NCBI GenBank assembly: GCA_963677165.2 | Contig: CAXXSX010000002.1 | Coordinates: 372,001-436,000 of the forward strand | DNA length: 64,000 bases | Origin: JAFGXT01 sp963677165 | GTDB lineage: Bacteria; Verrucomicrobiota; Lentisphaeria; Victivallales; SZUA-371 | Direction of reading: 5' to 3' | Shown here: piece after piece, positions 8,552 to 17,483 of the stretch | How positions within the stretch are numbered: the stretch's first letter is position 1 | Layout of the letters: each line of letters starts with the position of its first letter | The notes under the pieces: model-generated | Databases searched by the model: none | Told to the model about the DNA's origin: nothing | The model's input: only the letters and a program-made list of their open reading frames with translations | Made by a program: the position numbers and the translations under genes

Positions 8552-9410
8552 TGTAATTCGCCGCATGCTTGATTCATATAATTGTTCAACCAGTGATGAT
8601 TATATTAATGCCCTGCGCGAAATAATACAGGAACTCGCGTTGCTGGGCCTTTGGCGCAGTAAATTTTTTGAGCACGCCGCGTTTTATGGCGGAACGGCAC
8701 TGCGAGTTCTTTATGGACTGAACCGTTACTCCGAGGACCTGGATTTTTCACTGTTAGTTCCGAATTCGAATTTTTCCTTAAAATCATATGGTAATGCCCT
8801 GAAACAGGAAATTGACAGTTTTGGCTTCCACGTGGATTTTTCCTCGAAAGAAAAAGCAAGCACAGGTAACATTGAGTCCGCATTCATTAAAGCCAATACT
8901 TTTCAGCAATTAATCACCATTGAAGCCGATTCAAACTTGCTGGCGGGAGTCCATCACAAACAACTATTGAAAATCAAGCTGGAAGTAGATATTGACCCAC
9001 CCGGCAAATTTACGACTGAAAGCCGTTATATGTTCAAGCCTATTCCATATGCTGTCAGAGTTTATTCTCTACCTGACTTGTTTGCAGGTAAAATGCATGC
9101 GGTTCTCTGCCGGAAATGGCAAAGCCGCCAGAAAGGACGCGACTGGTATGATTTAGTCTGGTACGCAGGTAATCATCCAGTTCTGAACTTACGCCATTTA
9201 GAAGAACGCATGCGTCAGTCAGGACACTATACTGATGCGGCTCCTCTTTCATGGGAAAAATTTATAGCCCTGTTGCATGATGCCATTGAGGAAGTCGATA
9301 TCGACCAAATTAGAAATGACGTAGCCATCTTTGTCCATGACACACAGCAATTAGAGCTATGGAGCAAGGACTTTTTCATACAGGCTGCAACGTTAATAAA
9401 ACCGGCTTAG
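8544..9410 (+). CDS. abiEii: AbiEii-type nucleotidyltransferase toxin
   Basis: Toxin of the AbiE system, a DNA polymerase-beta-fold nucleotidyltransferase that causes reversible growth arrest and phage abortive infection in characterised systems. The 288-residue protein has the nucleotide-binding GGTALR motif at 49-54, the acidic catalytic RYSEDLDF at 61-68 and the later KGRDWYDL signature near 208-215. The ATG at 8544 was chosen because it overlaps the antitoxin stop and starts the conserved sequence; an upstream start at 8520 lies deeper in the antitoxin gene. All motifs look intact. It could also help defend against incoming phages. Confidence 0.87.
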   Translation: MTDVIRRMLDSYNCSTSDDYINALREIIQELALLGLWRSKFFEHAAFYGGTALRVLYGLNRYSEDLDFSLLVPNSNFSLKSYGNALKQEIDSFGFHVDFSSKEKASTGNIESAFIKANTFQQLITIEADSNLLAGVHHKQLLKIKLEVDIDPPGKFTTESRYMFKPIPYAVRVYSLPDLFAGKMHAVLCRKWQSRQKGRDWYDLVWYAGNHPVLNLRHLEERMRQSGHYTDAAPLSWEKFIALLHDAIEEVDIDQIRNDVAIFVHDTQQLELWSKDFFIQAATLIKPA

Positions 9411-9436
9411 CAACATAAAAATCGCAAAATACAAAA

Positions 9437-10219
9437 CTATTTATTTTCCAGACGGACAAGCATCCAGTACTTCTCCCCTTGAGCATTTTCTACAGGAATT
9501 TCCAACAGACAAGTAGTTTTTGTTTTGAATATACTTTCTACATTCTTAAGTATAGCGATTGATGAATCATATTTTAAATTCCACGAATCTGCATATAGTT
9601 TGAAATTTTTTGCTTCGATTTCACCGCTACGTCCTAAAGGAAGAACCTGCAAGTTACCCGGGATCTTGATTCCATCCATCTCGGTTCCCAATTCCAACTT
9701 ATTTCCTTTAATGATAACTCGCGGCAACTTTGTATAGAAATCAGGATCACGAGGAAATGACTTTTTCACCTGCGCTTCAAGTAACTTACTAATACGGTCC
9801 GAAGTCTCAAAATTTATTATATTTTTCGGTAAGAACAATGTAATATTAACACCCTGATAACAATTACGTCCCCACGCACCTAGTTTTCTAATATTGAAAT
9901 ATGGACGAACCGACGATATTTTTTTTAGTTCGGGATCACATTGTTGTTCAAGATTGAAGCGAAATGTCTCCAAGTCGATTTTTTTACGAGAATCGGCAAT
10001 GGGCCATCCCCGCGCCAAACTAACATTCTTTACTATTGGGATCAGTGCTCGACCGTTCTGCCGCATATGACGTTTCTCAAGCAGAAAAATTGCTTTTCCC
10101 CAGCCGATTTCAATAAAAATCAAATAAAAACTAAATACGCCCCAACCTGCAACCATCAGCAGAAGTATGGATATGGCAAATTTCTTTTTACGTTTAAAGT
10201 GCTCTTCAATATTTTTCAT
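9437..10219 (-). CDS. Membrane-anchored protein of unknown function
   Basis: I do not recognise this family. The 260-residue protein has a basic N-terminus (KRKKK) followed by one membrane span at about residues 15-38, and a mainly beta-rich soluble part likely outside the membrane. The ATG at 10219 has a good TTGGAG ribosome site; the frame is open 66 bases further upstream into the neighbouring gene. It lies 46 bases downstream of the YdjM-like membrane gene on the same strand, so the two may be co-transcribed. It converges on the AbiE toxin gene. Confidence 0.65.
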   Translation of the reverse strand: MKNIEEHFKRKKKFAISILLLMVAGWGVFSFYLIFIEIGWGKAIFLLEKRHMRQNGRALIPIVKNVSLARGWPIADSRKKIDLETFRFNLEQQCDPELKKISSVRPYFNIRKLGAWGRNCYQGVNITLFLPKNIINFETSDRISKLLEAQVKKSFPRDPDFYTKLPRVIIKGNKLELGTEMDGIKIPGNLQVLPLGRSGEIEAKNFKLYADSWNLKYDSSIAILKNVESIFKTKTTCLLEIPVENAQGEKYWMLVRLENK

Positions 10220-10265
10220 ATATCGTCTCCAATGTTTATCAAAAAAAATCATGCTTCCGCAAACC

Positions 10266-10847
10266 TTAGCCGCCAGAGCTTGCATTATTCACTGCCGTTG
10301 TCGGATCTAAGCGATTTGAATAACGCATCAACACCACCGCGCTGAACAGGATAAGAATCACGGTCCAGTACGTATAAACAATCCATGGATGGGTAGCAAA
10401 ACTCAAACCATCGATCGAAAAATCAGAAAAGGGATACAGGAATTTCGTCGAAAAATAACTTTTCGAATGCACTGGGATATCGCAAAGAATATGCAGCGGC
10501 CACGCCGCAAACGGCAGCAGAAGTTTCCGTGCGAATATCGCCAGAATTATCGCGATGATGCACACGGTCACCAGGCTGTGACTCCAGTTATATGTAAAAA
10601 AGATATAAGGAGGAATAGAATCAATCGGCGGCTTTCCCTGCAACAGCGTTCCATTCAGCATACGCTGAAACAGCACAATCCCGAAGGAACAAAGATCAGG
10701 CAGAGCACCGAAACCGGCGGCGGCCCACAGGGTCCAGTCGGAAAGATAGCGTCGTCTTTCACTTCCCGGCGGTCCGGCAAAACCTCCGGGCAATCCTGAG
10801 CGGCTGCAAACCAGAGCGCCCAGAGCAATATGAGCAAATGTATCCAT
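10266..10847 (-). CDS. YdjM-like membrane protein, putative metal-dependent hydrolase
   Basis: A 193-residue protein with about four hydrophobic segments (near 40-65, 80-105, 108-125, 155-172). It begins MDTFAHIALGAL and contains histidine/aspartate motifs NWSHS (near 89-93) and HILCDIPVH (near 119-127), the pattern of the LexA-regulated/YdjM-like inner-membrane putative hydrolases. Members are poorly characterised. It may form a two-gene unit with the downstream anchored protein. The family assignment is by motif pattern only. Confidence 0.55.
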   Translation of the reverse strand: MDTFAHIALGALVCSRSGLPGGFAGPPGSERRRYLSDWTLWAAAGFGALPDLCSFGIVLFQRMLNGTLLQGKPPIDSIPPYIFFTYNWSHSLVTVCIIAIILAIFARKLLLPFAAWPLHILCDIPVHSKSYFSTKFLYPFSDFSIDGLSFATHPWIVYTYWTVILILFSAVVLMRYSNRLDPTTAVNNASSGG

Positions 10848-10993
10848 TCTTAAAATTTTCTATTAGTTACTGACCATATCAATATAAAACCCAATACAAA
10901 AAAAAACAATCCCTAATATACAACGGAACAATTGTTGTTTTTTTGTAAAAAGGATTGCTTTTGATAATAAGTTGAGCTTAAATTATATACGAA

Positions 10994-11011
10994 TTTAACA
11001 TTAATCTAACA
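10994..11011 (+). promoter_or_regulatory. Pho-box-like direct repeat upstream of the PhoB-like gene
   Basis: TTTAACA (10994-11000), TTAA, TCTAACA (11005-11011): two similar 7-base units with a 4-base AT spacer, the geometry of a Pho box (CTGTCAT-N4-CTGTCAT). It lies about 85 bases before the response regulator gene, where autoregulation would be expected. The match is partial. Confidence 0.4.
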
Positions 11012-11096
11012 ACCCCTTCATTACGGATTAACAAATCAAGGGTAATTTATAAAGGAAAACAGAAGGAATTTCCAGACTAAACACAGGAATAAAAAA

Positions 11097-11795
11097 ATGG
11101 CAAAAGAAAAAATTCTGATAATTGAAGACGAGGAAGATATCCGCGATCTGGTGAAATATAATCTGGAACGTGAAGGATATGCCGACGTCAGAGCAGTGGA
11201 AACCGGTGAAGCCGGACTGCAGCAGGTAAAGGATTCAACACCCGACCTGATTCTCCTGGACCTGATGCTGCCCGGAATGGATGGGTTATCCGTCTGTCGT
11301 AAATTGAAAAACAACGAAAAAACCGAACATATTCCCATTATTATGCTGACCGCAAAAAGCGAAGAATCCGACATCGTTATCGGGCTTGAAATGGGCGCAG
11401 ATGATTATATCGCCAAACCTTTCAGCAATAAAGTTCTTCTGGCACGGGTACATTCGGTTTTGCGCCGCTGCAGCAATCCGGAAAAGGTTGAACCAGGCGG
11501 CGTAGTTCGTCGCGGAAATATCCAGATTACGCCTGGCAAACGTGAAGTATTGCTGAATAATAAGCCGATCGATCTGACATATTCCGAATTTGAGATTCTG
11601 TTGCTTCTCGCAAACCGTCCGGGATGGGTATTTACCCGTAACCAAATTGTAAACGAAGTAAAAGGTTCCGACTATCCGGTAACAGAACGTGCAATCGACG
11701 TACAGATTGTCGGTCTACGCAAAAAACTTGGCGATGCCGGAAGAAAAATTGAAACCATCCGAGGCGTTGGATATCGTTTTATCAGCGATTATTAA
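11097..11795 (+). CDS. PhoB/OmpR-family response regulator
   Basis: Two-component transcription regulator of 232 residues. The receiver domain (about 1-125) has the acidic pocket Glu10-Asp11, phospho-acceptor Asp55 in LLDLMLPGMDG, and Lys107 in IAKPF. The C-terminal winged helix (about 135-232) ends with the usual GVGYRF. The wording LPGMDGLSVCRKLK and the adjacent PhoR-like kinase favour the PhoB subgroup, which controls phosphate-starvation genes, though no phosphate transport gene is nearby to confirm this. A Pho-box-like repeat lies upstream. The kinase gene follows after 67 bases. Confidence 0.85.
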   Translation: MAKEKILIIEDEEDIRDLVKYNLEREGYADVRAVETGEAGLQQVKDSTPDLILLDLMLPGMDGLSVCRKLKNNEKTEHIPIIMLTAKSEESDIVIGLEMGADDYIAKPFSNKVLLARVHSVLRRCSNPEKVEPGGVVRRGNIQITPGKREVLLNNKPIDLTYSEFEILLLLANRPGWVFTRNQIVNEVKGSDYPVTERAIDVQIVGLRKKLGDAGRKIETIRGVGYRFISDY

Positions 11796-11862
11796 TCATA
11801 ACAACGGCCGGAGCCTGTACGCTGTCGAAGCCGGAAACTAAACTCAAGGGGATTTACATACA

Positions 11863-13665
11863 ATGGTAAAACCGAAATACTTTCTTCAAAGTTACCCGTT
11901 TTATATATTCGGTCTGGCTTTGATCCTGCTCGCGATCATCTGGATGCGGTCAGATTCTCTGAGCAGCAATTATATGGATATGATCAAACAGGATATGGAA
12001 GTCCGTACCAACCTGCTCCGTCTTGAACTGGCTCCGAAAATCGGGAAGATTTCAAATTCAAAGTTGGAACAGGACTGTAAAAAACTGTCTGATAGCATCA
12101 ATACAAGAATTACTATCATACGACGCGACGGACTGGTGCTAGCTGATTCTGAAAAGGATCCTGATCTGATGTCCAATCATGCCGACCGTCCGGAAATCAA
12201 AGAAGCATTTGCCGGAAAGACCGGAGTTAATCCGCGTTTCAGCGCCACCCTTAATCAGTGGATGCTGTATGTGGCACTTCCGGTTCGTTCTTCCGGAGAA
12301 CAGCCGGAATACGTTATTCGCGCTTCCCGTTCGATATCATCCATTACACAGGTACTTACAATGGCACGGCGTGACATTATCATGGGCGGCATTATCGCCG
12401 CACTGGTAACGGCTCTGATCAGTCTGTTTATGATCCGCAAAGTCGGCATTCCGATTGAAGACATACGTAAAAGCGCGCAGATGATCGCAGCCGGCAATCT
12501 TGATACCCGCATACCGGTTCCGGCAAAAGGGGAAATTAAAGATCTGGCTCAGGCTATCAACGGCATGGCAGAACAACTGAAGAGCCGTCTTCAGGAACAA
12601 ATTCGTCAGAAAAACGAACGAAATGGAATCCTCGGAAGTATGGTTGAAGGAGTTATCGCGGTTGACAACAGCCAGTCAATTATCTGGATGAATGATGTCG
12701 CGCAGCGTTTACTCAGCATAGAAGAACCTGCTGACGGAGCCCATATTTATGAAGTTCAGCGCCACAGCAAACTGGTGGAATTTGCCGAACAGATCATCGA
12801 AAAGCAGGAAGTATCACAGCAGGAAATCATCGTTACAGAGCATGGCTCCGAGCTGTTTCTAAAACTCAAAGGTAGCGTCTTAAGAGGATCGGATAACGAA
12901 GCAATCGGCGCTTTGATCGTCATTGCCGATATTACCGAAATCAAAAAACTGGAAAATTTCCGCCGTGACTTTATCGCCAACGTCTCCCATGAGATCAGAA
13001 CGCCGTTGACCGCGATCCGCGGTGCGGTCGAGACCTTGCAGGAAGCCAGAAACTCCGATCCGGCAATTACCGACAAGCTCATGGATATGATCACCCGTCA
13101 CTGCGACCGGCTTAACGCTCTTGGCGAAGATATCCTCTGTTTGTCATCGCTTGAACGTGATGCCCTCAGGGAAGATTTTAAATATGAATCCGCAAATATT
13201 TCGGATATTGTCTCCACCGCTGTTGGTCTGTGTAAACACAAGGCATCCCAGAAAGACATCTCCATTAACATCATCAAGGATTGCGATGAGATGATCGACT
13301 GTGACCGTCAACTGCTTGAACAGGCCCTGATCAATCTGGTAGACAACGCCGTAAAATACAGTGAAAACAACTCGACTGTCGATCTCTCTGTGGAAGCAAT
13401 TGTAAATGAACGCATGAAAGTATCCGTCAGGGATTTCGGGGCAGGAATTCCAGCCAAACATCTGTCACGGCTCTTTGAGCGCTTCTATCGTGTCGATAAA
13501 GCCAGAAGCCGTAAACTCGGCGGTACTGGACTCGGTCTGGCTATTGTTAAGCATATCGTCCAGGTGCACCATGGCTCCGTAGATGTCCAAAGCAACGTCG
13601 GCGAAGGCAGTATCTTTACCATAATAATTCCGATAAAGCAAAAAAACGGAAGACCTGTCGCCTAG
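11863..13665 (+). CDS. PhoR-like sensor histidine kinase
   Basis: Inner-membrane sensor kinase of 600 residues, partner of the preceding regulator. Order: membrane span about 13-28, extracytoplasmic sensor about 30-165, second span about 172-192, HAMP about 193-245, PAS about 250-365, HisKA with phospho-acceptor His376 in NVSHEIRTPL, then the ATPase domain with the N box (LVDNAVKY), DFGAGIP and GGTGLGLAI. The PAS plus HisKA layout and the RRDFIANVSHEIRTPL wording match PhoR kinases; the large outer sensor domain also fits Gram-positive-type PhoR/WalK. The gene is followed by a strong intrinsic terminator. Confidence 0.86.
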   Translation: MVKPKYFLQSYPFYIFGLALILLAIIWMRSDSLSSNYMDMIKQDMEVRTNLLRLELAPKIGKISNSKLEQDCKKLSDSINTRITIIRRDGLVLADSEKDPDLMSNHADRPEIKEAFAGKTGVNPRFSATLNQWMLYVALPVRSSGEQPEYVIRASRSISSITQVLTMARRDIIMGGIIAALVTALISLFMIRKVGIPIEDIRKSAQMIAAGNLDTRIPVPAKGEIKDLAQAINGMAEQLKSRLQEQIRQKNERNGILGSMVEGVIAVDNSQSIIWMNDVAQRLLSIEEPADGAHIYEVQRHSKLVEFAEQIIEKQEVSQQEIIVTEHGSELFLKLKGSVLRGSDNEAIGALIVIADITEIKKLENFRRDFIANVSHEIRTPLTAIRGAVETLQEARNSDPAITDKLMDMITRHCDRLNALGEDILCLSSLERDALREDFKYESANISDIVSTAVGLCKHKASQKDISINIIKDCDEMIDCDRQLLEQALINLVDNAVKYSENNSTVDLSVEAIVNERMKVSVRDFGAGIPAKHLSRLFERFYRVDKARSRKLGGTGLGLAIVKHIVQVHHGSVDVQSNVGEGSIFTIIIPIKQKNGRPVA

Positions 13666-13689
13666 TCATTCATTGCAGTTTTTGAACCT

Positions 13690-13738
13690 TAAATGTTGCG
13701 GAAAATATGTTGTTTCCCGCAACATTTATATTTTTTTC
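13690..13738 (+). terminator. Intrinsic terminator after the kinase gene
   Basis: A 12-base perfect stem (TAAATGTTGCGG at 13690-13701 with CCGCAACATTTA at 13717-13728) is followed by a T-run (13731-13737). It closes the regulator-kinase operon. Confidence 0.85.
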
Positions 13739-13770
13739 AAGAAAAATCACCCAAATTTCAAAATCAGGGC

Positions 13771-13798
13771 TTTACAAAACACAAAATGCGATTAGAAT
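13771..13798 (+). promoter_or_regulatory. Probable promoter of the HTH-PTS-IIA gene
   Basis: -35 TTTACA (13771-13776), 16-base spacer, -10 TAGAAT (13793-13798). It lies between the upstream terminator and the gene starting at 13868. Confidence 0.45.
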
Positions 13799-13867
13799 GC
13801 ACTGATTGCGATATTTTCAATGTTTTTCAAACACATATAGGTTTGATGTCAATAAAGGTGATTATTT

Positions 13868-14530
13868 ATGAACAGTGACATTTTAACGATTGAAGAAGTA
13901 GCGGAATACCTCCGTGTTTCGGAGCGCACAGTATACGACTGGGCGCAGAAAGGCGAGATTCCCTGCGGGAAACTCGGAACCGCATGGCGCTTTAAACGCA
14001 GCGAGATCGAAAATTGGATCGACTCCAGATTGAGCAGCTCAAAGTCAATGGGCAATTTCGTTCCATTATTTCTCGACAGCGTACTAAAAAAAGAACACAT
14101 CATTGTTACCAACAAAGCTTCTAAAGACGAACTTCTCCAAAAAATGATCGATCTGCTGGCAGAATCCCCGCTGGTAAAATCCAAGAAAGACCTTCAGGAA
14201 GGCATTTTCCACCGCGAACAACTCATGAGTACCGGAATCGGAATGGGAATCGGAATTCCCCACGTGCGTATCAACTCTGTTAAGGATGTTGTACTGGGCG
14301 CGGCTCTGGTTCGCGAAGGAGTAAGTGAATATGACTCCCTTGATTCACAACCAATCAAACTGGTTTTCATGATCGTTGCCCGTCAGGACCAACACGATCA
14401 ACATCTCAAGTTGCTGGCTCAAATAAGTTCGCGCTTGAAAGATGCTTCAGCAAGGGATGCCCTTATTACTTGTGCGGACGCAGATGAATTCTACGATCTG
14501 CTCACTAAAGGAGATGGAGGACAGGACTGA
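13868..14530 (+). CDS. Excisionase-type HTH fused to a PTS EIIA (fructose/nitrogen class) domain
   Basis: A 220-residue two-domain protein. Residues 1-55 form a MerR/excisionase-type helix-turn-helix (LTIEEVAEYLRVSERTVYDW...WRFKRSEIENWI). Residues 65-215 form a PTS EIIA-2 domain with the expected phospho-histidine His132 in GIGIGIPHVR. Such stand-alone EIIA domains usually regulate by phosphorylation state (as PtsN does) and do not carry sugar. No PTS permease is nearby. The stop codon overlaps the antiporter start (TGATG), so the product probably controls, or is co-made with, the antiporter; PtsN is known to act on potassium transporters, which fits. The regulatory link is inference. Confidence 0.87.
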   Translation: MNSDILTIEEVAEYLRVSERTVYDWAQKGEIPCGKLGTAWRFKRSEIENWIDSRLSSSKSMGNFVPLFLDSVLKKEHIIVTNKASKDELLQKMIDLLAESPLVKSKKDLQEGIFHREQLMSTGIGMGIGIPHVRINSVKDVVLGAALVREGVSEYDSLDSQPIKLVFMIVARQDQHDQHLKLLAQISSRLKDASARDALITCADADEFYDLLTKGDGGQD

Positions 14531-16230
14531 TGCATGAGACTCAACTAGGATTGCTGATTATTTTAGGACTGGCAGTATTTCTCGGAATGATCGGAGCCTG
14601 GTTTTTTCAGAAAATCAAGTTCCCCCAGGTTGTCGGTTATATCATTATCGGCCTGATCATCGGTGCAGCCGGATTTAACATCATTAAACATGAACATATA
14701 GAAACCCTCGGACCTTTCAATTTCTTCGCTCTCGGCATTATTGGTTTCCTTGTCGGCGGCGAACTCAAGCTGGAAATGTTCCGTAAATACGGAAAACAAT
14801 TTACGTCAATTCTTCTCGGTGAAGGTTGCCTGGCCTTTATATTGGTCGGCGTCATGACCGCAGTTGTTATATATATGGTCAAGCCGGACCTCCCGACCGC
14901 CATTGCGGGCGGCGTGGTCTTCGGCGCGATCGCCTCAGCTACTGACCCGGCATCCACTGTCGATGTTTTATGGGAATATCGTTCCCAGGGCGTTATGACT
15001 ACCGCGATTATTGCGATTGTCGCCCTCGACGATGCTCTTGCTATGACTCTCTATGGAATCGGTACCAGTACGGCTCAGATTCTGACCGGCGGTTCTGGTT
15101 CGGTAGTACATGAACTTTTAAACGTCCTGCGGGAACTTGGCGGTGCTATCGCGCTTGGAGCCGTTGCCGCATTTGTTCTCACCGGCTTTATGAAAATCGT
15201 TAAGCATCCGGAAAAACTGGTATCGCTGGCTGTAGGAATGATCCTGCTGGTAATCGGCCTGGCCGTCATGCTGAAAATGGACGTAATTCTGGCTGGAATG
15301 ACCATGGGATTTGTCCTGACCAACTTTGCGCCTCACCGCAGTGAAGAGCTCTTCAAACTGCTTCGAAGCTTCTCTATACCAATCTATGTTGTATTCTTCG
15401 TTCTGGTTGGCGCCCGACTTGGATTCGGCAATATGACCTGGTGGATCTGGGTTATCGTTGCCCTGTACGTCATTGGACGTAGTGTCGGTAAAATGTCCGG
15501 AGCCTATCTTGGCGCGGTTATTTCCCGCAGTGCTCCATCGGTCAAGAAATATCTCGGAATGAGCTTATTTGCACAAGGTGGTGTTGCCGTCGGTTTGTCT
15601 ATCGTGGCAGCGCAGCACCTGAGTAAAATTTATATAACAGACAAGGTGTCCCTCGGTGACGCGATCATCTATGCAGTCACGGCTACCACCCTGATTGTAC
15701 AGGTAATCGGTCCGGCAATGGTAAAAGTCGCCATCAAGCTTGCCGGTGAATCAGGCCGCAATATTACCGAAGAAGACGTTATGGAAACCATGCACGTCGG
15801 TGACGTGCTTGATCCCGATCCGGAAATGCTTCAGGAACACGAATCGCTTGAACACGCGGTCAACATGTTCCGCGACAATGACAAGCTGATGTATCCAGTG
15901 GTCAGCAAAGGCAAGCTGATTGGAGTTCTCTCCTTTGAGGCCCTGAAAAGTGTTCTTGCCGACCGCGAAACCTGGCAGTGGCTGGTAATTGCCGACGTCA
16001 TGACTGACGCCGGTGACCGTACCACGCCCGATGCCGCCCTGACTGAGGTCTACGACAAAATGGTACGTCACAAAATCGACCAGATGCCGGTTGTCAGTAC
16101 CGACGATCCGGACAAACCGGTTGGTACCGTAGATCTGCGTACGATCAAGATCAAAGTTCAATCTGAACTCATTCGCCGTCGTAGCGTGAAGAGTGAAACA
16201 ACAGATAACAATGCACCTGCCACGGCGTAA
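14530..16230 (+). CDS. CPA2-type monovalent cation/proton antiporter with C-terminal CBS pair
   Basis: Inner-membrane antiporter of 566 residues exchanging Na+ or K+ for protons. About 12 membrane spans fill residues 5-410. Charged membrane residues expected of CPA antiporters are visible as Asp139 (SATDPAS) and the Asp167-Asp168 pair (VALDDAL). A cytosolic CBS-domain pair covers about 430-550, probably sensing adenine nucleotides. It is translationally coupled to the HTH-PTS-IIA gene (1-base overlap) and ends before an intrinsic terminator. Confidence 0.88.
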   Translation: MHETQLGLLIILGLAVFLGMIGAWFFQKIKFPQVVGYIIIGLIIGAAGFNIIKHEHIETLGPFNFFALGIIGFLVGGELKLEMFRKYGKQFTSILLGEGCLAFILVGVMTAVVIYMVKPDLPTAIAGGVVFGAIASATDPASTVDVLWEYRSQGVMTTAIIAIVALDDALAMTLYGIGTSTAQILTGGSGSVVHELLNVLRELGGAIALGAVAAFVLTGFMKIVKHPEKLVSLAVGMILLVIGLAVMLKMDVILAGMTMGFVLTNFAPHRSEELFKLLRSFSIPIYVVFFVLVGARLGFGNMTWWIWVIVALYVIGRSVGKMSGAYLGAVISRSAPSVKKYLGMSLFAQGGVAVGLSIVAAQHLSKIYITDKVSLGDAIIYAVTATTLIVQVIGPAMVKVAIKLAGESGRNITEEDVMETMHVGDVLDPDPEMLQEHESLEHAVNMFRDNDKLMYPVVSKGKLIGVLSFEALKSVLADRETWQWLVIADVMTDAGDRTTPDAALTEVYDKMVRHKIDQMPVVSTDDPDKPVGTVDLRTIKIKVQSELIRRRSVKSETTDNNAPATA

Positions 16231-16257
16231 GCAGTAACAGGTATTTATATATTTGAT

Positions 16258-16297
16258 GGCGGCCTGGAGACCAAACCTCTCCAGGCCGTCTCTTTTT
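16258..16297 (+). terminator. Intrinsic terminator after the antiporter
   Basis: GGCCTGGAGA (16261-16270) pairs with TCTCCAGGCC (16278-16287), extended by wobble pairs, and a T-run follows (16292-16297). Confidence 0.85.
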
Positions 16298-16409
16298 TGT
16301 CAACGCAAAGGAATATTACAGCAAAAAAGTATCTACGAACCAGTCATCATTCATATGAGGCACTCAAACAGACCGCAAATAAGGTCTAAAAGCTACCTGA
16401 TATGGAATA

Positions 16410-16985
16410 ATGTCGGTGTAAATAGGAATTGCTGCCGTATGTTGTCTGTCGGGATGTGTCTGTAACAAAGTCACGGAAACCACAAAGACCATGACAGACG
16501 GCACTGTAATCAAAACCAAGACAACCAAAACCCAGAATTCCGTATTGACGGAAAAAACTGTTGTAACGGCTGGCAGTACATCCGCCGTAAAACGGGAAAG
16601 CACCGGCAGTACTTCCAGCGGAACGATTACACCTAATTTCCTTGTCGGCAGCGGTACGGGTTCCGTTTCGACGTGTCCGCAAAAAAATAATAAAGTCGCG
16701 ATTGGTATGTCCTGGTCTGCCGGTATCCTCTCATCGATCTCTAATGCCTCTGCTTCCAGTGGTTCATTCACCTATATTGGCGCTGACGGAGAATCGGCAG
16801 CAGAAACCGAAACTCGCCTGAATGCTGTTGTCAACTTAAAGAAAAAGATGACTGAAAGTTCCGACGATAGCGACGATGATGAATCAGCCGATGAAGATAG
16901 TTCTGATGACGACAGCGACGAATCTACTGATGAAACCGAAACGGATAATACCGCGTCAGACTCATCTAGCACCACAACCAAATAA
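16410..16985 (+). pseudogene. Lipoprotein gene with an in-frame stop at codon 4
   Basis: Read from ATG 16410 the frame gives MSV, TAA (16419-16421), then IGIAAVCCLSGC, a lipoprotein signal core with lipobox LSGC at 16446-16457. It continues without stop to 16985: a Thr/Ser-rich stretch, a middle part of unknown fold, and a Ser/Asp/Glu-rich tail like the chitinase linkers. If TAA were AAA (Lys), the signal would be textbook. So this is either a freshly inactivated gene, a sequencing error, or a gene starting at a rare codon after the stop. A start at ATG 16491 would lose the lipobox. An intrinsic terminator follows. Function unknown. Confidence 0.6.
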
Positions 16986-16998
16986 CAATAACATTTTA

Positions 16999-17024
16999 AG
17001 GCGGCTCTTCGGGGCCGCTTTTTT
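16999..17024 (+). terminator. Intrinsic terminator after the lipoprotein gene
   Basis: GCGGC (17001-17005) pairs with GCCGC (17014-17018), followed by TTTTTT (17019-17024). Confidence 0.8.
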
Positions 17025-17046
17025 AAAGACAATTTATAACAAGGAG

Positions 17047-17480
17047 TTATTTTTGGGCGAGAGGTAAAAATTCCTGCAATTTCTTTTGGTTGGAAACATT
17101 AGAATGATTCTTTTTATTGATATTAATAAATTTTAAAGCGACTCTTACCATACCAGTACTACAATATAAACAATGTTTATCTGAATACATATCCATTGGC
17201 GGATATTTTTTTTCATATTCTTCTATTGCTTTAATATATTTTTTGATAATTTTATCAAGATCAACAAGTTTCTTTATATTTTCATGATAAAGTTGCATTA
17301 GTAAGTTTTGAATATCTTCTAGATCATCATCTATGTGCCTATCTGGAAACTTCCATTTTAAATAAGCATTCAAGTTGTCCAAGTTAATATTAGTATCAAG
17401 TGAAATACTTTTTTGTTTTTTAATGGATTCTTTAATGGTGTCATAAAAGCTATTTCTGTGATGCGAGGTGCTAAAAAACC
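17047..17480 (-). pseudogene. 5'-truncated gene of unknown function, cut by the transposon
   Basis: An AT-rich frame on the minus strand stays open from the transposon edge at 17480 to a stop at 17047 (about 144 codons). The first in-frame candidate start inside it is a TTG at 17382, with no ribosome site, so the real start was most likely lost when the element inserted. The product is lysine-rich with a helical centre (IQNLLMQLYHENIKKLVDLD) and a CLYCS motif. I do not recognise it. A matching 5' part is not visible on the other side of the transposon, where a pseudopilin stub lies instead. Confidence 0.5.
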
Positions 17481-17483
17481 GGG

